Positions 36,286-45,045 of a DNA stretch of 64,000 nucleotides are shown here, piece by piece. The DNA comes from Bradyrhizobium forestalis (lineage in GTDB: Bacteria > Pseudomonadota > Alphaproteobacteria > Rhizobiales > Xanthobacteraceae): assembly GCF_002795245.1 (NCBI RefSeq), contig NZ_PGVG01000004.1, positions 186,001-250,000 of the forward strand. The letters run 5' to 3'. The notes under the pieces are model-generated. The model was not told the origin of the DNA. It did not search any database and saw only the letters and a list, made by a program, of their open reading frames with translations. Position 1 is the stretch's first letter; every line of letters begins with the position of its first letter. The position numbers and the translations under genes are program-made.

Positions 36286-37173
36286 TCACTTCCCCTCCCG
36301 CTGCTTCATGCGGGGATCGAGGGCGTCGCGGGCGGCATCGCCGATCAGGTTGATGCTGAGGATGGCGATCGAGAGCAGGAGGCCCGGCCAGAAGATCAGC
36401 GACGGCTTGATCTGGAAGTACTGGCGCCCCTCGGCCATGATGTTGCCCCAGGTCGGCGTCTCCGGCGAGATGCCGGCGCCGAGGAAGGAGAGGATCGCCT
36501 CGGTGAGGATCGCGGAGGCGCAGACATAGGTGCCCTGGACGATCAGCGGCGCGATCGTGTTCGGCATCAGGTGGCGCCACATGATCTTCGGCAAGCTGGA
36601 GCCGACCGAGATCGCGGCCTCGACGTAAGGCTCCTCGCGGGCCGACAGCACGACCGAGCGCACCAGGCGCGCCACGCGCGGAATCTCGGGAATGGTGATC
36701 GCGATCAGCACGGTCCAGAGGCTGGCGCCGGAGAGCGAGACCACGGCGATCGCGAGCAGGATGCTCGGCATCGCCATCAGGCCGTCCATGACGCGCATCA
36801 GCACGGAATCGACCAGCTTGAAGAAGCCGGAGACGAGGCCGATCGAAAGCCCGATGGCGATCGACAGGATCGCCGAGCCGATGCCGATCAGCAGCGAGAT
36901 GCGGCCGCCATAGATCACGCGCGACAACAGGTCGCGTCCGTAGGCGTCGGTGCCGAGCAGGAATTGTGCCGATGTCGGCTTCAATCGCTGCGACGGCGCG
37001 AGCTGGATCGGGTCATGCGGCGCGATCAGCGGCGCGAGGATCGAGATCACCACGATCAGGGCGAGCAGGACCGTCGCGGTCGCGATGATCGGCGTCGAGG
37101 TGAGGAATCCGAATCGCGGCCGCAGCGGCGACGTGATCGGAATGGACGACTGGGGAAGGGTATCGACCGACAT
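36286..37173 (-). CDS. Peptide ABC transporter permease (DppC type)
   Basis: A 295-residue inner-membrane permease. The N-terminal OppC_N segment (helix at about 28-52, then LLGTDAYGRDLLSRVIYGGRISLLIGI) is typical of DppC. The BPD_transp_1 region has five more helices and the EAA loop EAAISVGSSLPKIMWRHLMPNTIAP that contacts the ATPase. The start is at 37173. It pairs with the DppB-type permease 19 bp upstream. Confidence 0.94.
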   Translation of the reverse strand: MSVDTLPQSSIPITSPLRPRFGFLTSTPIIATATVLLALIVVISILAPLIAPHDPIQLAPSQRLKPTSAQFLLGTDAYGRDLLSRVIYGGRISLLIGIGSAILSIAIGLSIGLVSGFFKLVDSVLMRVMDGLMAMPSILLAIAVVSLSGASLWTVLIAITIPEIPRVARLVRSVVLSAREEPYVEAAISVGSSLPKIMWRHLMPNTIAPLIVQGTYVCASAILTEAILSFLGAGISPETPTWGNIMAEGRQYFQIKPSLIFWPGLLLSIAILSINLIGDAARDALDPRMKQREGK

Positions 37174-37192
37174 GTGTGTTCTTATCCTTGCC

Positions 37193-38134
37193 TCAGTACC
37201 GGATCCGGGGATCGAGCAGGGTGTAGGCGACGTCGATGAGGAGATTGACGACGACATAGATCAGCGACGTCAGCAGGATCATCGCCTGGATCACCGGGTA
37301 GTCGCGCGCCAGCACCGCATCCACGGTGAGGCGGCCGATGCCGGGGATGTTGAACACGCTCTCGGTGACGACGACGCCGGAGATCAGCAGCGCAAAGCCG
37401 GTGCCGATCACCGTGATCACCGGCACGGCGGCGTTGCGCAGCGCATGGCGCATCATCACCGCAATCTCGTTGATGCCCTTCGCGCGCGCCGTTCGCACGT
37501 AATCTTCGCCGAGGACGTCGAGCATCGCCGCGCGCGTCATGCGCGCGATCAGCGCGATGTAGATGAAGGACAATGCGCAGGTCGGCAGGATGATGCGCTC
37601 GAAGAACGGCCCGAAGCCGTTGAAGATGCTGCGGAAGCCCTGCACCGGCACCCAGCGCAGGTCGATGGCGAAGATCTGGATCAGGACATAGCCGACCACG
37701 AACACCGGCACCGAGAAGCCGAGCACGGACAGGCCCATCACGAAGCGATCGATCCAGGTGCCGTGCTTCCACGCCGCAATCACCCCCAAGGGAACGGCAA
37801 CGATGACGGCGAGGATGATGGTCGACAGTGCGATCGAGATCGACGGCTCGACGCGCTGGCCGATCATCTTCATCACCGGCAGGTTGGAGATCAGCGAGGT
37901 CCCGAGGTCGCCGTGCAGCAGCTTGTTCACCCAGGTGATGAACTGCACGATCAGCGGCTCGTTCAGGCCGAGCGAGGTGCGGATGCGCTCGAGCCGTTCC
38001 GGCGTCGCATTGTCGCCGGCGAGAATCGCGGCGGGATCGCCGGGCGTCAGTCGCAGCAGCAGGAACACGAACAGCGCGACGACGCCCATCACGGGCACCG
38101 CGGCCAGAACGCGGCGAATAAGATAACCCAGCAT
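37193..38134 (-). CDS. Peptide ABC transporter permease (DppB type)
   Basis: A 313-residue inner-membrane permease beginning MLGYLIRRVLAAVPVMGVVA, the DppB/OppB opening, with LRLTPGDPAAILAGDNAT in the first periplasmic loop. The EAA loop is VRTARAKGINEIAVMMRHALRNAAVP, and it ends AYTLLDPRIRY, as family members do. It is the first gene of the operon; the 179-bp region upstream to dadA shows no clear promoter or gene. Confidence 0.95.
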   Translation of the reverse strand: MLGYLIRRVLAAVPVMGVVALFVFLLLRLTPGDPAAILAGDNATPERLERIRTSLGLNEPLIVQFITWVNKLLHGDLGTSLISNLPVMKMIGQRVEPSISIALSTIILAVIVAVPLGVIAAWKHGTWIDRFVMGLSVLGFSVPVFVVGYVLIQIFAIDLRWVPVQGFRSIFNGFGPFFERIILPTCALSFIYIALIARMTRAAMLDVLGEDYVRTARAKGINEIAVMMRHALRNAAVPVITVIGTGFALLISGVVVTESVFNIPGIGRLTVDAVLARDYPVIQAMILLTSLIYVVVNLLIDVAYTLLDPRIRY

Positions 38135-38313
38135 GCACCTATCTCCGGCTGCGGAACTTGTGGGGGCTCGAGGCGCCCGTGAATTCTGTCGTGTCTATCA
38201 TGCCTATCACTTGGGCTGACAAGGCCGCCCGGAGACGCCGTCCTCTCGGGGCAAATTGTGTGCCAAGGGCTGCGCTGTAGCAAGAGGCCGGCATGCCCCC
38301 GGCGTCGACCAAC

Positions 38314-39615
38314 TCAGGATGCATGTCGCAGCTCACGCTCAACCCCTAGTGAAGGCACGGTCGGCGGCGCATTGAGCCCGCGCCAGCCGTCGATGGTCTG
38401 GGCAATCATCTGCGCCGTCGCCGCCGACAGGGTCCAGCCGAGATGGCCGTGGCCGGTGTTGAAGAACACGCCCGGTATCCGTCCCGCGCGCACGACCGGC
38501 ATCATGTTCGGCATCATCGGCCGCAGCCCGGCCCAGGGCACGACGCGCGACGTCTCGACGGCGGGGAAGTTGCTGCGCACCCAGTCGATCAGCGGCTGCA
38601 CGCGGTCGGCGCGGATGTCGCGATTGAAGTCGTTGAACTCGGCGGTGCCAGCGACGCGAAAGCGATCGGCCCCGAGCCGGCTGGTGACGATCTTGGCGGC
38701 CTCGTCGAGCAGGCTCACGGTCGGGGTGGCGTTGCGGCTCTCGGCGGTGTCGAGCTGCACGGTGATCGAGTAGCCCTTCACCGGATAGACGTTGACCCGC
38801 TCGTCGAGCAGGGCGGCGAAATGACGGCTCGCGACGCCCGCACAGACCACGACGCCGTCCGCCTTCAACGTGCCGCGCGGGGACGCATCAGCATTGCTCG
38901 CAGAGAGGTCGGCCCAGCCGATGACGAAGCCGCTGCCGACACGTGCGATCGAATCGATGTTGGCTTCGTGGATGAAGGTTGCGCCGCGCCGCTTGCAGGC
39001 TTCGGCGAGCCCGCGGGTGAACTTGTGGATATCGCCGGTCGCATCCGACGGCGTGTAGAAGCCGCCATAATAGTCCTTGCGCAGTGTCGGCTCGATCGCG
39101 CGGATCTCTTCCGGCGTCACCGAGCGGCGATCGAGACCGCCTTCCTGCAGCAGCGCGTTGACGCGCAGACCGGATTCGAAGCCGGCCTTGTCGCGATAGA
39201 TGTGGAGGATGCCGCGGCGCTCGAGATCGAAGTCGATGCCTTCGCGTGCCGCGATCTCGAACAGATGCTTGCGGGCTTCGATCGCGAGCCGCGTGGTCTC
39301 GATCGTGTTGGCGCGGTAGTTGCCGATGTTGGCGACGAACTCGCTCATCCACGAATATTTGTGCCAGTTCGGCCGTGGGTTCATCAGCAGCGGCGCGTCG
39401 CGCCGGAACATCCAGCGCAGGCCCTTCAGGATCGTCGCAGTGCTGTTCCAGACTTCGGCGTTCGATGCGGAGAGCTGTCCGCCGTTGGCGAAGGACGTCT
39501 CCATCGCGGCGTAGCGGTGCTTGTCGAGCACCGTCACCTCAAAGCCGCGTTCGAGCAGGGCATAGGCAGTCGTCACGCCGGTGATGCCGGCGCCGATGAT
39601 GGCGATATGGGTCAT
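38314..39615 (-). CDS. dadA: D-amino acid dehydrogenase (DadA-type FAD oxidoreductase)
   Basis: A 433-residue FAD enzyme of the DAO family. It begins MTHIAIIGAGITGVTTAYALLE (dinucleotide-binding motif) and has SFANGGQLSASNAEVWN and PLLMNPRPNWHKYSWM, characteristic of DadA, and ends VFFNTGHGHLGWTLSAATAQMIA. It oxidises D-amino acids to keto acids and ammonia at the inner membrane. It is preceded by a tandem glycine riboswitch, so it may be used for glycine, or for D-amino acids when glycine is in excess. It lies between the peptide transporter operon and the M20 peptidase, on the same strand. Confidence 0.9.
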   Translation of the reverse strand: MTHIAIIGAGITGVTTAYALLERGFEVTVLDKHRYAAMETSFANGGQLSASNAEVWNSTATILKGLRWMFRRDAPLLMNPRPNWHKYSWMSEFVANIGNYRANTIETTRLAIEARKHLFEIAAREGIDFDLERRGILHIYRDKAGFESGLRVNALLQEGGLDRRSVTPEEIRAIEPTLRKDYYGGFYTPSDATGDIHKFTRGLAEACKRRGATFIHEANIDSIARVGSGFVIGWADLSASNADASPRGTLKADGVVVCAGVASRHFAALLDERVNVYPVKGYSITVQLDTAESRNATPTVSLLDEAAKIVTSRLGADRFRVAGTAEFNDFNRDIRADRVQPLIDWVRSNFPAVETSRVVPWAGLRPMMPNMMPVVRAGRIPGVFFNTGHGHLGWTLSAATAQMIAQTIDGWRGLNAPPTVPSLGVERELRHAS

Positions 39616-39648
39616 GGCAGGTTTCGGGGCTCCCGTGAGTTAGGATAG

Positions 39649-39673
39649 GCCGCCGGCCAAAGCCGTTGGCGGC
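39649..39673 (-). other. Candidate expression-platform hairpin of the glycine riboswitch
   Basis: GCCGCC and GGCGGC arms, 13 bp apart (39649-39654 and 39668-39673), immediately after the second aptamer and 34 bp before the dadA start codon. No U-run follows, so it is more likely to act on translation or through Rho than as an intrinsic terminator. The assignment is inferred from position only. Confidence 0.4.
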
Positions 39674-39674
39674 G

Positions 39675-39894
39675 CCCCATCTGTCACGGTACCTGAGAGC
39701 TTGATCCGGCGCGGGACCTCAACGAGGTCTTGCAACGGACTATCCCCTTCGGTGGACGTCACGATCGACTTCAATCGTGCGGTCTCTCTCCAGATCGTCC
39801 TGACGAAACGGTCCTTTTGCCTGAGAGTTTCCGGGGCGGTTGCTCCGTCGGCGCCGCAACGAAAGCCGAAAGCCTTCGTCACGATCTCTCCCGC
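39675..39894 (-). ncRNA. Tandem glycine riboswitch upstream of dadA
   Basis: On the minus strand two glycine aptamers follow each other. Aptamer 1 starts GGGAGAGA (about 39892) and contains GCCGACGGAGCAACCGCCCC and then GGAAACTCTCAGGCAAAAGG ACC (to about 39811). Aptamer 2 starts TGGAGAGAG (about 39792), has CACCGAAGGGGATAG, and closes with AAGCTCTCAGGTACCGTGAC then AGATGGGG (ending at 39675). Both CTCTCAGG cores and both G(G)AGAG starts match the gcvT-type glycine riboswitch. It lies 59 bp before dadA, whereas most known members precede glycine cleavage genes or transporters. Confidence 0.93.
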
Positions 39895-40000
39895 ATCATC
39901 GCGTGGACAAGCCGAGCAGTACGATACGCCTCATTTTTGGACAAGGCTAAATTTAGACCGCGACTGCCGATGCATTGTGCAGTGCGAAGATGATTCAATT

Positions 40001-41131
40001 TTATTCCAGCGTCGCCAGCAATCCCGCCATCAAGCGGCCGCGCTCGACCAGGCTGTCGACCTCGATATACTCTTCCAGCGTGTGGCCATTGCCGCCGCGC
40101 ACGCCCAAGCCGTCGAGCGTTGGGATTCCCATCGCGCCGGTGAAGTTGCCGTCGGAGCCGCCGCCGGAGCTTGCATGCGGTAATTCCGCGCCGAGAGATT
40201 TGGCGATGCCGCGCGCCTTTTCATACAGCGCCATGGTGCCGGCATCCGGCTCCCAGACCGGCCGCGTCACGCCGCGCGTGACCTTGAAGGTGACGTCGTT
40301 GTTGGCGCCCGACAGCGCCAGCATCCTCTCGACACCGCGGTCGAGATCGGCCTGACGCTTGGCCATCGAGAGCGCTTCGCCTGTCGCGGTCGTTGCAACG
40401 CAATTGACCCACTGGCCGCCGTGGACGACGCCGACCGAGAAGGTGCAATCCTCCGTCGTCATCGCGTCGATCGCGAGGATCTGCCGCGCCATTTCGCGGA
40501 TCGCCGAACGTCCTGCCGACAGCGTCGCGCCGGCGTGGCTCGGCCGGCCCGTCGCCTCGAGATTGAAGCGCGCAATGGCGTAACGTCCGGTGGTGACGCC
40601 GTTGTCGGCGCGGCCGGGCTCGGGCACCAGCACGTATTTGTTGCGCGCGGCTTCCGCCTCGATGATGTCGCGCGTGGAGGGCGTGCCGACCTCTTCATCC
40701 GGCGTGAACAGCACGGTGATCGGCAGCGGCGTCGTGAACGAGGCGCGCGCCAGCTGTCGGATCGCTTCCAGCGAGAGATAATTGCCGCCCTTCATGTCGT
40801 AGATGCCGGGGCCGTAGCATTTGTTGCCCTCGCGCCGCCATTTCAGTTTCTCGATGGTGCCGACCGGGTGGACGGTATCCATGTGTCCGGCGATCAGGAT
40901 GCCCGGCTCGCCCTGCTTCGGATGCGGAAAGCGCGCGCGGATGACGCCGCCAAAGCCTTGGCGACCGGCGATGCGCTCGATCGTCGCACCCATGATCGCC
41001 ATATCCCGCGCTGCGATATCGAGCATGCGGTCCACGGCGCTTGCATCCCAGGTCGGGCTCTCGCATTCGACCCAGCCGCGCAGGCCCTCGAGCATTGCCT
41101 CGGAATCAAAGGGGAGATTGGCAGGATTCAT
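40001..41131 (-). CDS. M20 metallopeptidase (carboxypeptidase G2-like)
   Basis: A 376-residue M20A-type hydrolase resembling glutamate carboxypeptidase. Metal and catalytic residues are in ILIAGHMDTVHPVG (His, Asp), YGPGIYDMKGGNYLS (bridging Asp), LFTPDEEVGTPST (Glu pair) and the C-terminal VRGGNGHTLEEYI (His). A dimerisation lid lies at about 180-290. It releases C-terminal glutamate or similar residues from peptides or acyl conjugates. The ATG at 41131 is chosen from family N-termini. It is upstream of dadA on the same strand and divergent from the peptide-binding protein. Confidence 0.9.
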   Translation of the reverse strand: MNPANLPFDSEAMLEGLRGWVECESPTWDASAVDRMLDIAARDMAIMGATIERIAGRQGFGGVIRARFPHPKQGEPGILIAGHMDTVHPVGTIEKLKWRREGNKCYGPGIYDMKGGNYLSLEAIRQLARASFTTPLPITVLFTPDEEVGTPSTRDIIEAEAARNKYVLVPEPGRADNGVTTGRYAIARFNLEATGRPSHAGATLSAGRSAIREMARQILAIDAMTTEDCTFSVGVVHGGQWVNCVATTATGEALSMAKRQADLDRGVERMLALSGANNDVTFKVTRGVTRPVWEPDAGTMALYEKARGIAKSLGAELPHASSGGGSDGNFTGAMGIPTLDGLGVRGGNGHTLEEYIEVDSLVERGRLMAGLLATLE

Positions 41132-41400
41132 CTCAATGTCTCTCAAGCTTGGAAAGATGGAACGCGCATTGCATCGGCGCGGGGCAGGACGAGCGGAGGG
41201 TGTTGTAGAGCTAAACCGATCTTTGTGGAGCCCGTGCGCGCGCCGCAAGGGCTTGCGACGAAACCGGATTGACGCGCTCGGCACTGTCTGCAAGTCTCGA
41301 AAAGATAAAGGCATTGCATGAGGTTAGTTCGCCCAACGAACGAACCGCATGCTCAATCAATAACCTGCCTTTGAACAGTTTCACGTCAGGAGAACCTTCT

Positions 41401-43011
41401 ATGTTCCACTTCATGCGCCGGGGGCCTCGCGCGTTCGCCTCCAAACTTGCGCTGTCGGTCGTCGCGCTTTCGACCGCGCTGGCCTCGCCAGTGCTTGCGG
41501 CCGGCAAGACCCTTACGGCGGTGATGCATTCGGATTTGCGCATCATCGACCCGATTTTCACCACGGCCTACATCACGCGTGACCATGGCTACATGGTTTA
41601 CGACACGCTGGTCGCCCCGGATTCGAAATTCAAGATCCAACCGCAGATGGCGGACTGGAAGATCTCCGACGACAAGCTCACCTACACTTTCACCCTGCGC
41701 GACGGCCTGAAGTGGCATGACGGCGCGCCGGTGACGGCGGAGGACTGCGTCGCTTCGCTGAAGCGCTGGGCTGCGGTCGACGGCATGGGCCAGAAGCTCA
41801 TGGACTTCACCGCGAGCATCGAGGCGACCGACGCCAAGACCATCACGTTGAAGCTGAAGGAACCCTACGGCCTGGTGCTCGACTCGATCGGCAAGCCGTC
41901 CTCGCGCGTCGCCTTCATGATGCCGAAGCGCCTTGCCGAGACGCCGCCGGACAAGCAGATCCCGGAACAGATCGGCTCGGGTCCCTTCAAGTTCGTGCAG
42001 GGCGAATTCCAGCCCGGCGTGAAGGCGGTCTATGTCAAGAACACCGACTACGTGCCGCGCAAGGAGCCGGCAAGCTGGACCTCCGGCGGCAAGGTGGTGA
42101 AGGTGGACCGCGTCGAGTGGATTACCATGCCGGACTCGCAGACCGCGGTGAACGCGCTGCAGTCGGGCGACATCGATTTCATGGAAAACCTGCCGTATGA
42201 CATGCTGCCGGTGCTGGAAGCGAACAAGGAACTCACGATCGAGGTCCTGAACAAGTTCGGCTATCAGACGCTCGGCCGGATGAACTTCCTCTATCCGCCG
42301 TTCGACAACGTGAAAGTGCGACGCGCCGCCTTGCTGGCCATGAACCAGAAGGACGTGCTCGACGCGCTGGTCGGCAATGCCAAGTATCAGAAGGTCTGTG
42401 GCGCGTTCTTCATCTGCGATACGCCGTTTGCGACCGAGGTCGGCGCCGACACGCTGGTTAAGGGCAATGGCATGGCGGAAGCCAAGAAAGCGCTGGCCGA
42501 GTCCGGCTACGACGGCACCCCGGTCGTAGTCATGGCGCCGGGCGACGTCACGACGCTGAAGGCGCAGCCGATCGTCGCGGCCCAGCTGCTGCGCGAGGCC
42601 GGCTTCAAGGTCGACTTGCAAGCGACCGACTGGCAGACCGTGGTGAGCCGCCGCGCCAGCCAGAAGCCACCGAAGGAGGGCGGCTGGAACATGTTCTTCA
42701 CCAACTGGGTCGCGCCCGACGTGTCCAACCCGATCGCCAACCTCTCGATCGGCGGCCAGGGCAAGAAGGGCGGCTGGTTCGGCTGGGCAGACGATCCCAA
42801 GATCGAGCAGCTCAAGGACGCTTTCGTGCGCGCCGCCTCGCTCGACGAGCAGAAGAAGATCGCCGCAGATATTCAGAAGGAAGCCTATGAGCAGGTGATC
42901 TACATTCCGCTCGGGCAGTACCTGCTGCCGAGCGGCTGGCGCAAATCGCTGACCGGCGTGCTCGACGGTCCGGCAACGCCGCTGTTCTGGAACGTCGACA
43001 AGTCGGAGTAA
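41401..43011 (+). CDS. Peptide-type ABC transporter substrate-binding protein (SBP_bac_5)
   Basis: A 536-residue secreted binding protein. The signal peptide is about residues 1-33 (SVVALSTALASPVLA, cleavage before AGK). Typical SBP_bac_5 parts are YTFTLRDGLKWHDGAPVTAEDCVASLKRW near residue 95, GSGPFKFVQGEFQPG and LAMNQKDVLDALVGNAKYQK. AGGAGA lies nine bases before the ATG at 41401. It probably delivers peptides, or similar amino compounds, to the DppBC-type permeases at 36286-38134, although it is transcribed in the opposite direction from them. GTTCG-N5-CGAAC at 41327-41341 may be an operator. Confidence 0.92.
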   Translation: MFHFMRRGPRAFASKLALSVVALSTALASPVLAAGKTLTAVMHSDLRIIDPIFTTAYITRDHGYMVYDTLVAPDSKFKIQPQMADWKISDDKLTYTFTLRDGLKWHDGAPVTAEDCVASLKRWAAVDGMGQKLMDFTASIEATDAKTITLKLKEPYGLVLDSIGKPSSRVAFMMPKRLAETPPDKQIPEQIGSGPFKFVQGEFQPGVKAVYVKNTDYVPRKEPASWTSGGKVVKVDRVEWITMPDSQTAVNALQSGDIDFMENLPYDMLPVLEANKELTIEVLNKFGYQTLGRMNFLYPPFDNVKVRRAALLAMNQKDVLDALVGNAKYQKVCGAFFICDTPFATEVGADTLVKGNGMAEAKKALAESGYDGTPVVVMAPGDVTTLKAQPIVAAQLLREAGFKVDLQATDWQTVVSRRASQKPPKEGGWNMFFTNWVAPDVSNPIANLSIGGQGKKGGWFGWADDPKIEQLKDAFVRAASLDEQKKIAADIQKEAYEQVIYIPLGQYLLPSGWRKSLTGVLDGPATPLFWNVDKSE

Positions 43012-43049
43012 GCGGGGGGCATCCTCGCGACCTTTGCCCGGATCATCAT

Positions 43050-43087
43050 GCGGCGCCGCTGACATCAGCGGCGCCGCTGCCTTTTCT
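43050..43087 (+). terminator. Rho-independent terminator after the binding protein
   Basis: GCGGCGCCGCTGACATCAGC then GGCGCCGC forms a stem of 12 pairs with a 4-base loop (43050-43077), followed by TGCCTTTTCTT. It lies 39 bp after the stop codon of the substrate-binding protein gene, in the right orientation. Confidence 0.8.
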
Positions 43088-43217
43088 TGACCCGGTGTCG
43101 GCCGAGGAGGCGCGGGCGCTTTTAACCCTTCCAATGTCCAATCATTGCTATTTGTTTCAATCTTGAAATAGATGTCTCGTCCTCACGCATTACTTTCCCT
43201 TTTTCAATCTGATTCCC

Positions 43218-44837
43218 GTGCCGATCGATTTTGCATTCCAGGCGATGGCCGAACGGTCCGATCGCGCACCGGCGCGTTGGCGACGGCCTTTCCTGCGGTG
43301 GGTCGATGGCGTCGAGGCGGGCTGGGCCGTGCCGCTTCTGATCGCCTGCTTCGTTGCGATCTGGACGCTCTATCTGGCGATTGCCTATGCCGGCGGTGGC
43401 CTGCACCCTGATACGCTCGAGGCCTGGACGCTCGGGCGGGATTTTGCCTGGGGCTATGCCAAGCATCCACCGCTGATGGGGTGGGCTGCGGCGGCGTGGA
43501 CCTCGGTCTTTCCGCCCAGCGACTGGTCGATGCAATTGATGGCGATGGCCAATGCCGGGCTTGCGCTGGTCTTCGTCGATCTGATCTCGCGGCAGTTCGT
43601 CACCGGGCACAAGCGCATCCTGGTGCTGCTGCTCCTGGTGCTGACGCCCGCGTATCAATTCCACGCCCAGCGCTTCAACGCCAATGCCGTGCTGCTCGCG
43701 ACCTGGCCGCTGGCGACCTATTGCTTCCTGCGCGCATTCGAGACCCGCGCTTCGCTGTGGGCGATGGCGGTGGGATGCACGACGGCGCTGGCGATGGTCG
43801 GCAAATATTACTCGATCTTCCTCGTCGCGAGCTTCGCCTTTGCCGCGCTGGCGCATCCGGCGCGGCGCGCCTATTTCAGCTCCGCTTCGCCATGGATTTC
43901 GGTCGGGACCGGGCTCGTGGCGCTGTCGCCGCACGTCCACTGGCTGGCGACGACAGGCGCGTCGTCCTTCACCTATGCGCTGGCCCACGCCAATGGCAGT
44001 GCTGCGAGCTCGCTCGGTGAGGCCAGGAATTTTCTGTTGGGGCTGGTGGCGGCCATGGGTGCGTCGGCCGTGCTCTGGGTGTTGATCGCCGGCACGCGGC
44101 TGAAGCAGCTTCCGGCCGACTTCGCGGCCATGAGCCCGGGCCTGCGGCTTCTGTTCTACGTCACGATCGGCACGATCGTGCTGCCGGTGCTGACGTCGCT
44201 CGCGATGGGGACGGACCTGCCGTCCTTGTGGGCGTTGCAGGGGCTGTTCCTGTTCGTCATCCTCGTGGTCTGTGGCGCGCGCTACCCGATCGAGCGCTTC
44301 TACACCGTCAACGTCACGGTGATCGTGGCCGGCGTCGCGCTGGCCGCCGTCCTGGTCGCAGCCCCAATCCATGCCCTGTATCGCAACGATCATGGTTACG
44401 AGGAGGGACGTAATCTTTACGCGCAGGCGGCCCGCGAATTGACGCGCCAGTGGCGGGAGCTGACCGGCGAGCCCCTGAGTGCCGTGAGTGGTGATGGCTC
44501 GCTGGCTTTCGCCGCCGCGTTCTACAGCCCGGACCATCCGGACAATGCGGGGCCCTTCGAGTACGAAGATGGGTGGGGCTTGCCGCGCAAGACGTCGCCC
44601 GAGCGTGGCTGGGCCGCACTTTGTTTCCGCGACCAGGAGTCTTGCATCCGATGGATGGGCTGGGTGTCCCCCCGCGTCGGACATTTCGTCAGGCGCGAGT
44701 TTACCGTGCGGGCGTCGCTGTGGGGCCGGCCGGGTCTTGCGCGGGAGGTGGTCGTGCTGATGGCGCTGCCGCCGGGAAGCCCGGTGCCGGCCAGCGCTGC
44801 GGATGATTTCAGCGCCAGCCGGCGAGGAACCGAATAG
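43218..44837 (+). CDS. Glycosyltransferase family 39 (PMT-like) membrane protein
   Basis: A 539-residue polytopic inner-membrane protein of the ArnT/PMT_2 type, which moves sugars from a polyprenyl carrier to lipids or proteins in the periplasm. The first loop after helix 1 has the family D-E region (HPDTLEAWTLGRDFAWGYAKHPPLMGWAAA), and FNANAVLLATWPLATYCFLRAF is the usual ArnT helix. About 10-12 helices are visible, with a periplasmic C-terminal domain of ~120 residues. The GTG at 43218 is used; the ATG at 43245 is a possible alternative. No carrier or modifier gene is next to it. Confidence 0.85.
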   Translation: MPIDFAFQAMAERSDRAPARWRRPFLRWVDGVEAGWAVPLLIACFVAIWTLYLAIAYAGGGLHPDTLEAWTLGRDFAWGYAKHPPLMGWAAAAWTSVFPPSDWSMQLMAMANAGLALVFVDLISRQFVTGHKRILVLLLLVLTPAYQFHAQRFNANAVLLATWPLATYCFLRAFETRASLWAMAVGCTTALAMVGKYYSIFLVASFAFAALAHPARRAYFSSASPWISVGTGLVALSPHVHWLATTGASSFTYALAHANGSAASSLGEARNFLLGLVAAMGASAVLWVLIAGTRLKQLPADFAAMSPGLRLLFYVTIGTIVLPVLTSLAMGTDLPSLWALQGLFLFVILVVCGARYPIERFYTVNVTVIVAGVALAAVLVAAPIHALYRNDHGYEEGRNLYAQAARELTRQWRELTGEPLSAVSGDGSLAFAAAFYSPDHPDNAGPFEYEDGWGLPRKTSPERGWAALCFRDQESCIRWMGWVSPRVGHFVRREFTVRASLWGRPGLAREVVVLMALPPGSPVPASAADDFSASRRGTE

Positions 44838-44846
44838 GCGTCGTAT

Positions 44847-44990
44847 TCAGCAGTGGCTGTCGCGCACCTGCTCGAGCCCCTCGCTCGCAAGAGGTGTGGT
44901 GAACGTGACCTGCTCGGCGCGCGGTTCGGGACGTTCGGTCTTCTGCCGTTCGACCTCGGCGGCGTTGTCTTTGCGATGTTTCAGTTCCAT
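44847..44990 (-). CDS. Small hypothetical protein
   Basis: A 47-residue hydrophilic, charged protein (begins MELKHRKDNAAEVERQKTER, ends LEQVRDSHC). The ATG at 44990 has AGAGGG eight bases upstream. It has no known domain, no membrane segment and one terminal Cys. It converges with the GT39 gene (9 bp) and lies downstream of the MFS gene. Codon use looks normal for the window. It may be a real small gene, but nothing beyond the ribosome site supports it. Confidence 0.5.
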   Translation of the reverse strand: MELKHRKDNAAEVERQKTERPEPRAEQVTFTTPLASEGLEQVRDSHC

Positions 44991-45045
44991 TGCAGCACCC
45001 TCTGGAATTGCTGCAGGACAACATCGAGGCCGTCGGGTGGTTCCT

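Noticed and set aside
34605..36353. Plus-strand open frame (582 codons) opposite the double ABC ATPase
   Set aside because: Shadow of the ATPase, whose Walker and signature motifs are intact on the minus strand.
39640..39882. 80-codon minus-strand frame upstream of dadA
   Set aside because: It overlies the tandem glycine riboswitch; the conserved bases are RNA structure, not codons.
41386..44684. Two long minus-strand open frames opposite the binding protein and GT39 genes
   Set aside because: Both are complements of well-supported genes. The frame at 43122-44684 crosses the terminator region and the one at 41386-43134 has no domain.
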